Below the pieces are notes generated by a model. It saw nothing but the letters and a program-made list of their open reading frames with translations, had not been told where the DNA came from and searched no databases. Shown here piece after piece: positions 51,823-60,704 of a DNA stretch of 64,000 nucleotides. Each line of letters opens with the position of its first letter. Within the stretch, counting starts at the first letter, position 1. The position numbers and the translations under genes are program-made. The stretch comes from Pseudodesulfovibrio profundus (GTDB lineage: Bacteria > Desulfobacterota > Desulfovibrionia > Desulfovibrionales > Desulfovibrionaceae): contig NZ_LT907975.1 in the NCBI RefSeq assembly GCF_900217235.1, positions 1,711,001 through 1,775,000 of the forward strand. Direction: 5' to 3'.

Positions 51823-54252
51823 ATGCCGAAAGATCTCATCATTGTTGAGTCCCCTGCCAAAGTGAAAACCATTTCCAAGTTTCTTGGAAAGGACTACATC
51901 GTGGACGCTTCCGTAGGTCACGTCCGCGACCTGCCCACCCGTGATCTCGGCGTGGACGAAGAAAACGACTTCGCCCCGCAATACGAGGTGATCAAGGGCA
52001 AGGAAGACGTGGTCAAACGCCTGAAAGCCGCAGCAAAGAAGGCACAAACTGTCTTCCTCGCACCTGACCCCGACCGCGAGGGAGAGGCCATTGCATGGCA
52101 CGTTGCCGAACTCATCCGTCCGGTCAACGACAATATCCGCCGCATCCAGTTCAACGAAATTACGGCCAAAGCCGTCAAGAACGCACTGGAAGAGGCGCAG
52201 GAACTCAACGAAGACCTCTTCGACTCACAACAGGCGCGCCGCATCCTCGACCGTCTGGTGGGGTACAAGATTTCTCCCATTCTCTGGAAAAACGTAAAGC
52301 GGGGCATCTCCGCTGGCCGTGTCCAGTCCGTTGCACTGAAGATTCTTGTGGAACGGGAAAAAGAACGCCGCGCATTCCGCCCTGATGAGTACTGGCCATT
52401 CAAGGTACTGCTCGCCGGAGAAAATCCGCCTCCTTTCTGGATGGATTTACACAAGCTGGAAGAGAAAGCGGTCAAACCCGGCGTCAATCACATTTCCAAC
52501 GGGGAAGATGCCGCGGCCTTGCATGAAGCACTGGAAAACGGCGAATTCGTTGTTGATTCGGTGCAGGAGAAACAGCGCAAGCGTTCTCCCTTGCCGCCGT
52601 ACATCACCTCGACCCTGCAGCAGGACGCCAACCGTCGCATGGGATATTCGGCCAAACGGACCATGTCCGTTGCCCAGCGCCTCTACGAGGGTGTCGAGCT
52701 CGGCAAGCAGGGAACCACGGCGCTGATCACCTATATGCGTACCGACTCCGTCCGTATCGCCAAGGATGCGCAGCAGGCCGCCAAGAAGCTGATCCTCGAT
52801 AAGTTCGGCGGCGATTACTACCCATCCAAGACCCGTAATTTCAAGACCAAGGGCGGGGCTCAGGATGCGCACGAAGCGATCCGCCCTGTTGACGTTTCCA
52901 TCACCCCGGAAGACATCAAGTCCTACCTGCCATCCGAACAGTACAAGCTGTACCGGCTGATCTGGCAGCGCTTTGTGGCCTCGCAGATGGCCCCGGCAAC
53001 GTTCTGGGACACCACGGTTCTAGTCAAAGCGCCGCGCACCCAGTGGCGCGCCAAAGGCGAGCGTTTGCTCTTCCCGGGCTTCCTTGCCGCCATGGACAAG
53101 GCCAAGAGCGACGGCGACACCGAACTGCCCAAGCTGGCCGAAGGTGAGGTGTTGCAGCTCAATGAACTGAAAAAGGAACAGAAGTTCACCCAGCCGCCGC
53201 CGCGTTATTCGGAAGCATCCCTTGTCAAGACGCTGGAAGAGCTGGGTATCGGTCGTCCGTCCACTTACGCCGCCATTATTTCCACCCTGCTCGATCGCGA
53301 ATACGCTCGACAGGAAGAGAAGCGTTTCATTCCCACGGAACTGGGCTTCACTGTTTCGGATCAACTTTCCGAGCACTTCCAGGCACTGATGGATGTCGGA
53401 TTCACCGCGCAGATGGAGAACCTGCTTGATGATGTCGCAGCAGGCAATCAGGACTGGGTCCGCCTGCTCAACGACTTTGGTGGCGATTTCTATCCCACGC
53501 TGGACAAGGCACGGACCGAAATGGCGCGCTCCCAGCAGGTGACTGACATTGTCTGCGAGAACTGCGGCAAGCCCATGGCCATCAAATTCGGCAAGACCGG
53601 CGAGTTCCTGGGCTGCACCGGGTTCCCCTCCTGCCGGACCATCAAGAACTTCACCCGCGACGAGCAGGGCAACATTCAGGTTCTGGAACGGGAAAAGCCC
53701 GAGGAAACAGGCGTCAAATGCGAGAAGTGCGGACGCCCCATGGCTATCAAACAGTCCAGACGAGGCGAATTCCTCGGCTGCACAGGCTACCCGGACTGCA
53801 AGAGCATCGTCAATTTCGAGCGGGATGAGAACGGCAAGATCAAGGTCATCGAATCCGAGAAGCCCAAAGTTGTCGGCACCTGCCCTGAATGCGGCGGCGA
53901 ACTGCTGCTCAAGAAGGCCCGCACCGGCTCACGGTTCATTGCCTGTTCCAACTACCCGGACTGCACCTTTGCCCAACCGTTTTCCACTGGCGTCGCCTGC
54001 CCGAAGGAAGGATGCGAAGGCGAACTGGTCGAGAAATCATCGCGCCGCGGCAAGCTGTTCTACTCCTGCTCCACGTACCCCAAGTGCGATTACGCGGTCT
54101 GGAACTGGCCCATCGCCGAGGCGTGTCCCAAATGCGAGCACCCGATACTCACGCGCAAGACCACCAAGGACAAGGGCGAGCACATCGCCTGCCCCAAGAA
54201 GGGCTGCGGCTACACCCGTCCCATCGAGGATAAAGAAGAAGATGAGTCTTAA
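51823..54252 (+). CDS. topA: DNA topoisomerase I
   Basis: The 809-residue type IA enzyme begins MPKDLIIVESPAKVKTISKF (TOPRIM) and has the active-site Tyr304 in TALITYMRTDS. The C-terminus carries five zinc-ribbon-like repeats with CxxC pairs (CENCGKPMAIKFGKTGEFLG, CEKCGRPMAIKQ, CPECGGELLLKKA, CPKEGCEGELVEK, CPKCEHPIL), more than the three in E. coli. It removes negative supercoils. No strong Shine-Dalgarno is seen before the ATG. A terminator follows 8 bp after the stop. Confidence 0.97.
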   Translation: MPKDLIIVESPAKVKTISKFLGKDYIVDASVGHVRDLPTRDLGVDEENDFAPQYEVIKGKEDVVKRLKAAAKKAQTVFLAPDPDREGEAIAWHVAELIRPVNDNIRRIQFNEITAKAVKNALEEAQELNEDLFDSQQARRILDRLVGYKISPILWKNVKRGISAGRVQSVALKILVEREKERRAFRPDEYWPFKVLLAGENPPPFWMDLHKLEEKAVKPGVNHISNGEDAAALHEALENGEFVVDSVQEKQRKRSPLPPYITSTLQQDANRRMGYSAKRTMSVAQRLYEGVELGKQGTTALITYMRTDSVRIAKDAQQAAKKLILDKFGGDYYPSKTRNFKTKGGAQDAHEAIRPVDVSITPEDIKSYLPSEQYKLYRLIWQRFVASQMAPATFWDTTVLVKAPRTQWRAKGERLLFPGFLAAMDKAKSDGDTELPKLAEGEVLQLNELKKEQKFTQPPPRYSEASLVKTLEELGIGRPSTYAAIISTLLDREYARQEEKRFIPTELGFTVSDQLSEHFQALMDVGFTAQMENLLDDVAAGNQDWVRLLNDFGGDFYPTLDKARTEMARSQQVTDIVCENCGKPMAIKFGKTGEFLGCTGFPSCRTIKNFTRDEQGNIQVLEREKPEETGVKCEKCGRPMAIKQSRRGEFLGCTGYPDCKSIVNFERDENGKIKVIESEKPKVVGTCPECGGELLLKKARTGSRFIACSNYPDCTFAQPFSTGVACPKEGCEGELVEKSSRRGKLFYSCSTYPKCDYAVWNWPIAEACPKCEHPILTRKTTKDKGEHIACPKKGCGYTRPIEDKEEDES

Positions 54253-54259
54253 CTAACCG

Positions 54260-54290
54260 ATAAAGGCCGCCTGCATCAGGCGGCCTTTAT
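54260..54290 (+). terminator. rho-independent terminator after topA
   Basis: A perfect 14-bp stem (54260-54273 with 54277-54290) with a CAT loop is followed by TTTTAT. Confidence 0.9.
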
Positions 54291-54342
54291 TTTATAGAAA
54301 CCAAAACAAGGTCCCATTCCTTCTCTTCATGAAACACCTTCC

Positions 54343-55227
54343 CTACTCACCTTCTGCCAAAACCTTCCGCACCTTTTTCGGTTTGTCCGGTAACGACCCG
54401 AGGTAAATGCCAACCAGGGCCATGCCGACTCCCAGTAGTTCCACCGGCGTGGTGGGCTTGTCGAAAAACAGAATGTCCCAGACATAGGAGAGCGTGGGCT
54501 GGAGCAGCAGGATCAGTCCGACCAGTGAGGTACGCACCTGCTGGATGCCACGGGTGATCAGATACCAGCCGCCCGCGTGACAGACGAGGGCAAGGGTTCC
54601 GAGCGCCAGCAGAGATTGGGTGTTCGGAATGACGAACGACTCCTGTTGGACAAGGGCCAGACCGCCAAGAATGAGACCGGTTTGCAGAGCCACGGCACAA
54701 GCCATGGCCAACGGGTCGGCCTCAGCCTTACTCAAGGAATATTTGAGAGCCAAAAGGTACAAAGCGTATGCCAGCGCCGTCAGCAGACCAAAGGCAACCC
54801 CGACCTGAAATTCCGGTGTAAAGGATGCCCAGCCCACACCGACCATGCAGTACAGCCCGCTCAGGGCCAACGGGATAGCCAACAGGAAAAGGCGGGTTAC
54901 CCGCTCCTTGAGAAATAGGATAGAAACACTTGCCAGAATGATGACCTGGAAATTGGCGAGCATGGTAGACATGCCCGGCCCGATGGCGCCGATGGAGCGA
55001 TGCCAGAAAAAGAAATCCGCAGCAAAAAACAGCGCGCCCAGAAACGACCACTTCCAGATGTGCAGGGTCATATGGCGCAGCTTGCCGAGTCGCCACAAAA
55101 TGACGAACATCCCCAGCCCACCGATGACCAGTCGATAGAACCCGACCACATCCGGCGGCACATCGGCCAGCATGACCATCACCGACGAAAAGCTGATGAT
55201 CACGGCCCCTATGATGAATCCGGTCAT
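54343..55227 (-). CDS. EamA/DMT-family transporter
   Basis: The 294-residue protein has ten predicted membrane segments in two repeats of five, the EamA plan, with FYRLVIGGLGMFVILW, SIGAIGPGMSTMLANFQVII and the second-half VRTSLVGLILLLQPTLSYVW. It should export a small metabolite; the substrate cannot be told. The ATG at 55227 overlaps the sfsA stop by four bases, so it is the second gene of that operon. Confidence 0.88.
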   Translation of the reverse strand: MTGFIIGAVIISFSSVMVMLADVPPDVVGFYRLVIGGLGMFVILWRLGKLRHMTLHIWKWSFLGALFFAADFFFWHRSIGAIGPGMSTMLANFQVIILASVSILFLKERVTRLFLLAIPLALSGLYCMVGVGWASFTPEFQVGVAFGLLTALAYALYLLALKYSLSKAEADPLAMACAVALQTGLILGGLALVQQESFVIPNTQSLLALGTLALVCHAGGWYLITRGIQQVRTSLVGLILLLQPTLSYVWDILFFDKPTTPVELLGVGMALVGIYLGSLPDKPKKVRKVLAEGE

Positions 55228-55952
55228 GATCCTACCACCGAAAGGCGCTCGCCCAGCGTAATACCGGTGTGATCGGTATGGGCCACATACGGCCACGCCT
55301 CCACGCCACACTCCAGCGCCTGATAGAACAGTTCCGCATACACGGGATCAACGACATCCGCCGGACCGAAACACCGCCCGTCCGGTCGCTGCACCAGAAA
55401 GAACAGGGCCACCCGTACGCCGGTATCAGCCAGCTCCATGAGCTCTCGCAAATGCTTCTGCCCCCGCTCGGTGACGGCATCGGGGAAACAGGCCACATCA
55501 TCCTCGACCATGGTCACGTTCTTACACTCCACCCACAGCTCGCCCCGCTCACCGGACAGGTAGGCATCCAGCCGGCTGTTGCCGACCTTGGCTTCCTTTT
55601 TGAAATGATCGTACCCGGCCAGTTCCGGGAGAGCGCCCGTTTCCCATGCCTTGTAGAGCATCCTGTTGGGCGTCAGCGTGTTCACCCCCACAAAGCCATC
55701 GTCAAGAGACAACGCTTCCAGTGTATACTTGAGCTTGCGATTGGGATTGGCCGCAGGAGAAAGGAGAGCCGTGGAACCGGCACGGAGCAGCCCGAGCATG
55801 GAGCCGGTGTTGTTGGTATGGGCCAGCAGAACCTCGCCCTTGTCGTCACCGTCCAGCGCTGTGGCTTCGACGGTAAACCGCTTGTAGCGGCGAATGAAAG
55901 CGGCTTCCCGACACCGATCGTGAAAGGGAATCATACATGTGGATTTTGGCAC
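55224..55952 (-). CDS. sfsA: SfsA-family nuclease-like protein
   Basis: The 242-residue protein has family blocks FIRRYKRFTVEATAL, HTNNTGSMLGLLRAGS, LSPAANPNRKLKYTLE, GVNTLTPNRMLY, and NSRLDAYLSGERGELWVECK, followed by FPDAVTERGQKHLREL. The last two match the PD-(D/E)XK-type core. I chose the GTG at 55952 since AGGAG lies five bases upstream; an ATG at 55934 is closer to the E. coli start but has no site. The EamA gene overlaps its stop. Confidence 0.9.
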   Translation of the reverse strand: MPKSTCMIPFHDRCREAAFIRRYKRFTVEATALDGDDKGEVLLAHTNNTGSMLGLLRAGSTALLSPAANPNRKLKYTLEALSLDDGFVGVNTLTPNRMLYKAWETGALPELAGYDHFKKEAKVGNSRLDAYLSGERGELWVECKNVTMVEDDVACFPDAVTERGQKHLRELMELADTGVRVALFFLVQRPDGRCFGPADVVDPVYAELFYQALECGVEAWPYVAHTDHTGITLGERLSVVGS

Positions 55953-56087
55953 TTCTGCTCCTGTAGGTGGGCTGTTCCAAACTGCTTTGGCACCATTCAA
56001 CCGGTTTATCAAGACGTATTACGGTTGCCGCCGATCAAAATATCGAATAATACTATGATTCAGCCGAAAAGTATGTAGAGGTATGTC

Positions 56088-57353
56088 ATGCAAAGAATTG
56101 CCATAGATAAACTTGAGCCGGGAATGATCCTCGGCGAAGACCTGACCACGGAAGAAGGACGCCTGCTGCTACCCAGAGGAGCCATGCTCACCAGTGGGCA
56201 CATTCGAACATGCCGTGTCTGGGGAATCCCCGATGCTGTCATTCAGGGAGAAGAAGAGGAGAATGACGGGTATCCCGATTCATTCGACCAGATCGACCCC
56301 GAAGTGCTCGACGCATGCAAGATCATGGCTGCCCAACGTTTCGTGCTGAACCCCTCGACCCATCCGGCGGTCAAGCAAATGGCCAAGCTGTATGTGCTCC
56401 ATCAATCACGCGGGCTGGATGCCGATCAGGCCCGCTGGATGCTCACGGCAACGCCCCATGACGATTCGTTCGCATTCTATGGTGAGGAAGAAGAAGAGCG
56501 CGTCAGAATTCGCCCTGATGAAGTCGTCAAGGAAGAGCTTAAACTCGCCACCCTGCCCGATGTCGTCACCAAAATCGTCGAGAACATCGACAACCCCAGC
56601 AGTTCAGCCGCCTACATTTCAGAAATCATCAGCCGCGACGTCGCCCTCTCCGCCAAGCTGCTCAAGGTGGTCAACACCCCGTTCTACGGCTTTGCCAGCA
56701 AGATCGACACCCTCTCTCGTGCCGTGACCATCGTCGGCACCCGCCAACTGACCAATCTTGCTCTCGGTATCTCTGTCATCAATTCCTTTGCGGACATTCC
56801 TGAAGAATTTTTCACGCTCAAGGAGTTCTGGCTGCACTCGATCACCTGCGGAATCGTGGCCCGCCTGCTGGCTGATGAAGCCGGCCTGGAAGGAGGGGAA
56901 ACATTCTTTGTGGGAGGCCTGCTGCACGACATCGGACGACTGGTCATGCTCAAGAATCACCCGGAGGCATCTACCAATGTCCTTCGTCCGGCAAAGACCG
57001 GCCGCCGTGCACTGGTGGAAGTGGAACGAACCATATGGGGCTGCACACACGCCGACATCGCAGGGAAGCTGCTCCAGTCGTGGCGTCTTCCTGTCCGGCT
57101 TCAGGCCATGGTCGCCAACCACCATTCGCCCATGGCTTCCTCCACCCCAAGAGAAGCGGCAGTGATCCACGTGGCGGATTTCATCACCCACGGCATCGGC
57201 ATCGGTTCCAGCGGATGCTCACTGGTCCCGGTTCTCAACGCCGAGGCATGGATGCAGCTTGGTCTTCCCGAAAGCGCCATCAAGCCCATTACCCGCAAGG
57301 CCGAGCGACAGGCCCACGACGTGATGACCGCTTTCTTCGGACAAATGGAGTAG
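56088..57353 (+). CDS. HDOD-domain signalling protein
   Basis: The 421-residue protein has an N-terminal region seen in HD-GYP/HDOD proteins (RIAIDKLEPGMILGEDL) and a C-terminal HDOD domain (about 165-400; LPDVVTKIVENIDNPSSSAA, SRDVALSAKLLKVVNTPFYG, GGLLHDIGRLVMLKN). HDOD domains resemble HD phosphohydrolases; here HDIG is present. Several systems use them in chemotaxis or c-di-GMP signalling. No neighbour fixes the role. GAGGTATGTC precedes the ATG. Confidence 0.88.
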   Translation: MQRIAIDKLEPGMILGEDLTTEEGRLLLPRGAMLTSGHIRTCRVWGIPDAVIQGEEEENDGYPDSFDQIDPEVLDACKIMAAQRFVLNPSTHPAVKQMAKLYVLHQSRGLDADQARWMLTATPHDDSFAFYGEEEEERVRIRPDEVVKEELKLATLPDVVTKIVENIDNPSSSAAYISEIISRDVALSAKLLKVVNTPFYGFASKIDTLSRAVTIVGTRQLTNLALGISVINSFADIPEEFFTLKEFWLHSITCGIVARLLADEAGLEGGETFFVGGLLHDIGRLVMLKNHPEASTNVLRPAKTGRRALVEVERTIWGCTHADIAGKLLQSWRLPVRLQAMVANHHSPMASSTPREAAVIHVADFITHGIGIGSSGCSLVPVLNAEAWMQLGLPESAIKPITRKAERQAHDVMTAFFGQME

Positions 57354-57376
57354 GGGCAGTCAGAACTGCCCCCTAG

Positions 57377-57976
57377 CTACTTTGCTTTTTCCTTTTCCCG
57401 AACCGCTTCGAGAATCTTTTCGCCTTCCCCGTCATAGACAGCCCTGTCCTCAATAGGGGTCGGCTCCGTCACTTCGGGCCAGACGCCCGGCTGTGGTTCG
57501 GGTCCCTTTTGCGCTTCCTCACAGGGAGATGAATCCGTCATGACCGGGGTCTTGCGGATATCAACACCGGGAACGGGCGCGCTGAACTCGATGGCGATAT
57601 TGTTGGGGTCAAAGGTGTAAATGGAGTGAATGAATCCATGATCCACCACCTCGGAGCACCAGATGTCCGCAGCTTCGAACTTGTCCTTCAGTTCCCACAA
57701 ATCCTGTTCGCAGGAGACCTCGAACGACAAGTGATCGAAGGCAGCCTTGCCTTTGACCGGGAAACCGTGGTCCTTTTCATCCAGAGGCTCCACACCCGGC
57801 CACTCGAAAAAGGCGATCATGTCGTGCTCTGCGATCTCAAAAAAATAATGGCGGTACCCGGGGTGACCAAGTCCCACGACCATGCGCATCCCCAGCAGGT
57901 CACGCCAAAACCGAATTGTCGTATCCATATCGCCCGTGACCATGGCGAGATGGTTGATGCCGGTATATTTAACCAT
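57377..57976 (-). CDS. VOC-superfamily (glyoxalase-like) protein
   Basis: The 199-residue protein has a vicinal-oxygen-chelate domain (about 1-130): INHLAMVTGDMDTTIRFWRD with the metal His, MRMVVGLGHPG, FDHLSFEVSCEQDL with His, and IYTFDPNNIAIEFSA with Glu. A proline- and acid-rich tail (about 135-199) is not part of the usual family. GGGG precedes the ATG at 57976. Substrate unknown. The thioesterase gene lies 10 bp upstream, same strand. Confidence 0.85.
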   Translation of the reverse strand: MVKYTGINHLAMVTGDMDTTIRFWRDLLGMRMVVGLGHPGYRHYFFEIAEHDMIAFFEWPGVEPLDEKDHGFPVKGKAAFDHLSFEVSCEQDLWELKDKFEAADIWCSEVVDHGFIHSIYTFDPNNIAIEFSAPVPGVDIRKTPVMTDSSPCEEAQKGPEPQPGVWPEVTEPTPIEDRAVYDGEGEKILEAVREKEKAK

Positions 57977-57986
57977 CAAATATCCC

Positions 57987-58490
57987 CTAACTCTCCTTGC
58001 CGAGGCAGACGGTCTGCCCTTCTTCCAGTGCACGCTCTTTTTGTCTGAGAGAGCGGCGCAGTTCCGCTTCCTTGTATCGACGTCTGGCGGTTTCGGTCTC
58101 CAGCAGCAGTGGCGGCACCTGGGCCGGACGTCCATCGTCATCCAGTGCCACGAATGTCAGATAGGCCGAGTTGGTATGGCGGATTTCGCCCGTCTTGAGG
58201 TCTTCGGCCTCAACGCGAACACCGACTTCCATGGATGTTTTACCCACATGGTTCAGCGACGCCTTGAAGGTCAGCAGTTCTCCCATGTAGGCAGGCAGCT
58301 TGAAGGCCATCCGGTCAATGGAGGCGGTGACGATATTCATGCGGCAGTGTTTCTTGGCAACAACGCCGCCGGCTGTATCAATATGTTTGAGGATCACGCC
58401 ACCGTGGAGGTTCCCTGCAGGATTGGCATCCTGGGGCAACACCAGATGGGTCATGATCACTTCGGATTCCTTGGCGGATTTCGGTTCCAC
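57987..58490 (-). CDS. acyl-CoA thioesterase (hotdog fold)
   Basis: The 167-residue protein has the YciA/BACH family core: MTHLVLPQDANPAGNLHGGV, LKHIDTAGGVVAKKH (Asp), and TGEIRHTNSAYLTFVALDDD. It should hydrolyse short- to medium-chain acyl-CoA. The GTG start at 58490 has GGGAG six bases upstream and lies one base past the small gene's stop (58492), pointing to coupling. The upstream open frame crosses that gene in another frame. Confidence 0.88.
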   Translation of the reverse strand: MEPKSAKESEVIMTHLVLPQDANPAGNLHGGVILKHIDTAGGVVAKKHCRMNIVTASIDRMAFKLPAYMGELLTFKASLNHVGKTSMEVGVRVEAEDLKTGEIRHTNSAYLTFVALDDDGRPAQVPPLLLETETARRRYKEAELRRSLRQKERALEEGQTVCLGKES

Positions 58491-58491
58491 G

Positions 58492-58734
58492 TTATTCTCC
58501 CTTATGCTTTCCATATTCGACGCGCGCTTCCCACACCAGTTTGCCGACCTTCCTGCCCAGGTCTCCCTGTCGGGCGCGGATGAGGGCTTCGGCTGCTTCG
58601 ACATTGCCCTGCTGCTTGAGCAGCGTGGCAGACTCGATGTCGCGCAGATGCTTTTCACATTCATGAATCAAGCCGGAGATATTCAGGGTTTCCAGTTCCC
58701 TTGGCACACGCACGGAGCGCACTTTCCTGCTCAT
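58492..58734 (-). CDS. small helical hypothetical protein
   Basis: The 80-residue protein is basic at the ends with two helical stretches (ETLNISGLIHECEKHLRDIE; LLKQQGNVEAAEALIRARQG). The second looks like one TPR-like hairpin. I use the ATG at 58734, which has AGGAGG six bases upstream; the ATG at 58740 is too close. Family not recognised. It is the first gene of the thioesterase-VOC unit. Confidence 0.65.
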   Translation of the reverse strand: MSRKVRSVRVPRELETLNISGLIHECEKHLRDIESATLLKQQGNVEAAEALIRARQGDLGRKVGKLVWEARVEYGKHKGE

Positions 58735-58870
58735 ATCCATCCTCCTGATGTTTTCATGGCGTCATACCAATTTGATGACAGAGTGTGGTCGGGTGGTCAA
58801 GCAATCCCGTTGCCACGTCCCACGATTTGGGGCATTGTGACCGTTCAACCTCGTAACCCGGACTGCTGCA

Positions 58871-59179
58871 ATGCCCGTGAATTTCTTCCGCCTGATCGCC
58901 TCTGCCGTATCGATTGTCGGCTGCCTGATACTGGTGAGCACTGTTGTCGACTGGATGGCCGGCGATCTCGCCACTCGTTTTTTTCCTGATAAAGAGCCCA
59001 CACCGGGATTCCATTTTGCCGGGCTACTTCTGGCCCTTCCCGTCCCCCTTCACGTCATCTTCGTCGGCCTCATCGTGCAGAAGCGGTGGCTTTCGCCCCC
59101 GTGGGCACGGTTTGCCTGGATCGGCGTGGCATCCTCGGGCGTCTGGCTGGGCATTTCATTGCTCGTCCGGGCGCTGTAG
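58871..59179 (+). CDS. small membrane protein of unknown function
   Basis: The 102-residue product has three hydrophobic stretches: FRLIASAVSIVGCLILVSTV (about 6-25), FAGLLLALPVPLHVIFVGLI (about 49-68) and FAWIGVASSGVWLGISLLVR (about 81-100). No Shine-Dalgarno is obvious before the ATG, and no family is recognised. The position between a divergent small gene and the phosphoesterase, and the good length of hydrophobic segments, suggest a real gene. Confidence 0.5.
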   Translation: MPVNFFRLIASAVSIVGCLILVSTVVDWMAGDLATRFFPDKEPTPGFHFAGLLLALPVPLHVIFVGLIVQKRWLSPPWARFAWIGVASSGVWLGISLLVRAL

Positions 59180-59223
59180 AGAGCACGGTTGCCCTTGGTA
59201 TCCCAACGGTATATCTTCACACT

Positions 59224-59952
59224 ATGTCCAAAATAGCCATTATTTCCGACCCGCACGCCAACCTTGAGGCCCTGATACGGGTCCTCGACGATATCGAGGA
59301 TCACTCCGTTGATGAAATCATCTGCACCGGCGACCTCATCGGATACGGCCCACAACCCCAGGAATGCTGCGATCTGGCCCGTGAACGGGAAATTACCGTA
59401 CTGCAAGGCAACCATGAGCAGGGGTTGATCAACATCTACCACCTGCAAGGCTTCAACCAGCCAGCCAAGGATGCCCTGCGCAAAACCCGGGCCATGATCT
59501 CGGACGAAACATACACCTGGCTGGTATCCCACCCCAAATCGCTGGTTCGATACGGCTGCCGGTTCGTCCACGGATTGCCGCCGGATTCCGTGACCGAATA
59601 CCTTTGGAAACATGAGCATAGTCTGGAGCAGGTCTTCCCCACATACCCCGAACAGGTTTGTTTTGTGGGACACACCCACGACCTGATGCGCTTCACGTAC
59701 GGCAAGGGGGTATGCTCGGAGCGCCTGCCTTTGCCCGAAGGCGAACTGCAACTCGACCCAACCCTGCGTCATCTCGTCAACGTCGGCGCAGTGGGGCAGC
59801 CCAGGGATGGCAATAACGCTGCCAAGTATGTCCTGTTCGACACCGAGACCCTGAAGCTGACTGTGCGTTTCATTCAGTACGATATCCAGAAAACCGTAGA
59901 CCGTATTCTCGCTTGCGGTCTGCACCGGGGTTTTGCCGACCGCCTCTGGTAG
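59224..59952 (+). CDS. calcineurin-like metallophosphoesterase
   Basis: The 242-residue protein has the motifs SDPHANLEAL, CTGDLIGYGPQP, LQGNHEQGL, VHGLPPDSV and VGHTHDLMRF in order. It resembles diadenosine tetraphosphatase-related (YfcE/ApaH-like) small phosphoesterases. This is a different subfamily from the phosphoesterase at 21584. It is followed by the regulatory region of the respiratory operon, with no clear terminator. Confidence 0.86.
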   Translation: MSKIAIISDPHANLEALIRVLDDIEDHSVDEIICTGDLIGYGPQPQECCDLAREREITVLQGNHEQGLINIYHLQGFNQPAKDALRKTRAMISDETYTWLVSHPKSLVRYGCRFVHGLPPDSVTEYLWKHEHSLEQVFPTYPEQVCFVGHTHDLMRFTYGKGVCSERLPLPEGELQLDPTLRHLVNVGAVGQPRDGNNAAKYVLFDTETLKLTVRFIQYDIQKTVDRILACGLHRGFADRLW

Positions 59953-60339
59953 GCAGCGAAAAAGGCCACAGCGCCATATACCATACGGGGGTATATTCTG
60001 GTTCTGTTCTCCTCCCTTTATTCTCTTTGTGGGCTGTAATTCAAACGCATCGAGTTCACCTGTTTTCAGCTCAAAATTCCCCATCGCTTCAAAAATAATA
60101 ACGCATGATTCCGACCATAAAGGTAGGGAATATGCACTTTATACCTGTTTTTACTCAATCTATCGCATTGCGAGCGAAGGATTAGAATTTTCGATACCTC
60201 CGTTGACACGAATACCCCCTATAGGTATTGTTGACTCACTTATGCGGATACCCCGTATCGGTATATTGGCAACAAGTGGATGTGCACTTCACGGTTAGGA
60301 AGCCGCACCCACAAGGAATAACCATCAATGGAGGAAACC
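59953..60339 (+). promoter_or_regulatory. control region with three ATACC-N7-GGTAT inverted repeats
   Basis: The 387-bp gap contains three inverted repeats with the same arms and spacing: 59978-59994, 60212-60228 and 60248-60264. In all three the 7-base centre follows ATACC and precedes GGTAT; in site 2 and site 3 the centre begins with C runs. Site 1 extends to 7-bp arms (ATATACC/GGTATAT), site 2 to 6 bp. A -35 TTGACA (60203-60208) and a -10-like TATTGT (60226-60231), 17 bases apart, flank site 2. GGAGG before the cytochrome ATG is the ribosome site. A repressor is the natural reading. Confidence 0.7.
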
Positions 60340-60660
60340 ATGTCACGCAAACTGATGCTGATCGTATCGACCCTGCTTATTTCCATTTTCGCTTTTTCCG
60401 CAGCCTTTGCCATGGGCGGCGGCAACGCCCGCAAGGGTAAGTTCCTGTACCGGAAGAACTGTCGTTCCTGCCACGGAACCAGCGCTTCCGACCTCAGCCC
60501 CTCTTCCAAGACACAGGCCCAGTGGACCGCCACCTTCGCCGACACAGGCAAGATTCAGTGTTCCGGCGACTGGACCATTTCCGAACAGGATCTCAACGAC
60601 ATCTTCACCTACCTGCACGACTACGCTTCGGACTCTCCGTCCCCGGCCAAGTGCAGCTAA
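60340..60660 (+). CDS. small monohaem cytochrome c without an obvious axial methionine
   Basis: The 106-residue protein has a signal peptide (MSRKLMLIVSTLLISIFAFS, cleaved near AFA-MGG) and one haem motif, Cys41-x2-Cys44-His45. No Met follows the motif, whereas class I cytochromes use one about 40 residues on; His93 is the only other histidine. Two more cysteines (74 and 105) are present. The ATG at 60340 has GGAGG five bases upstream. It is the first gene downstream of the three inverted repeats and is probably the electron partner of the molybdoenzyme that follows. Confidence 0.88.
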   Translation: MSRKLMLIVSTLLISIFAFSAAFAMGGGNARKGKFLYRKNCRSCHGTSASDLSPSSKTQAQWTATFADTGKIQCSGDWTISEQDLNDIFTYLHDYASDSPSPAKCS

Positions 60661-60674
60661 CCATCGGCCTGATG

Positions 60675-60704
60675 CCGGGAGAGTCTGTTGTGGGTCTCTC
60701 CCGG
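60675..60704 (+). terminator. hairpin after the cytochrome gene, possible attenuator
   Basis: CCGGGAGAG (60675-60683) pairs exactly with CTCTCCCGG (60696-60704), 9 bp and a 12-base loop. The following TATTTG is a weak T-run. It may partly stop or protect the cytochrome message. A similar smaller GGGAG/CTCCC pair lies at 60838-60854. Confidence 0.5.
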
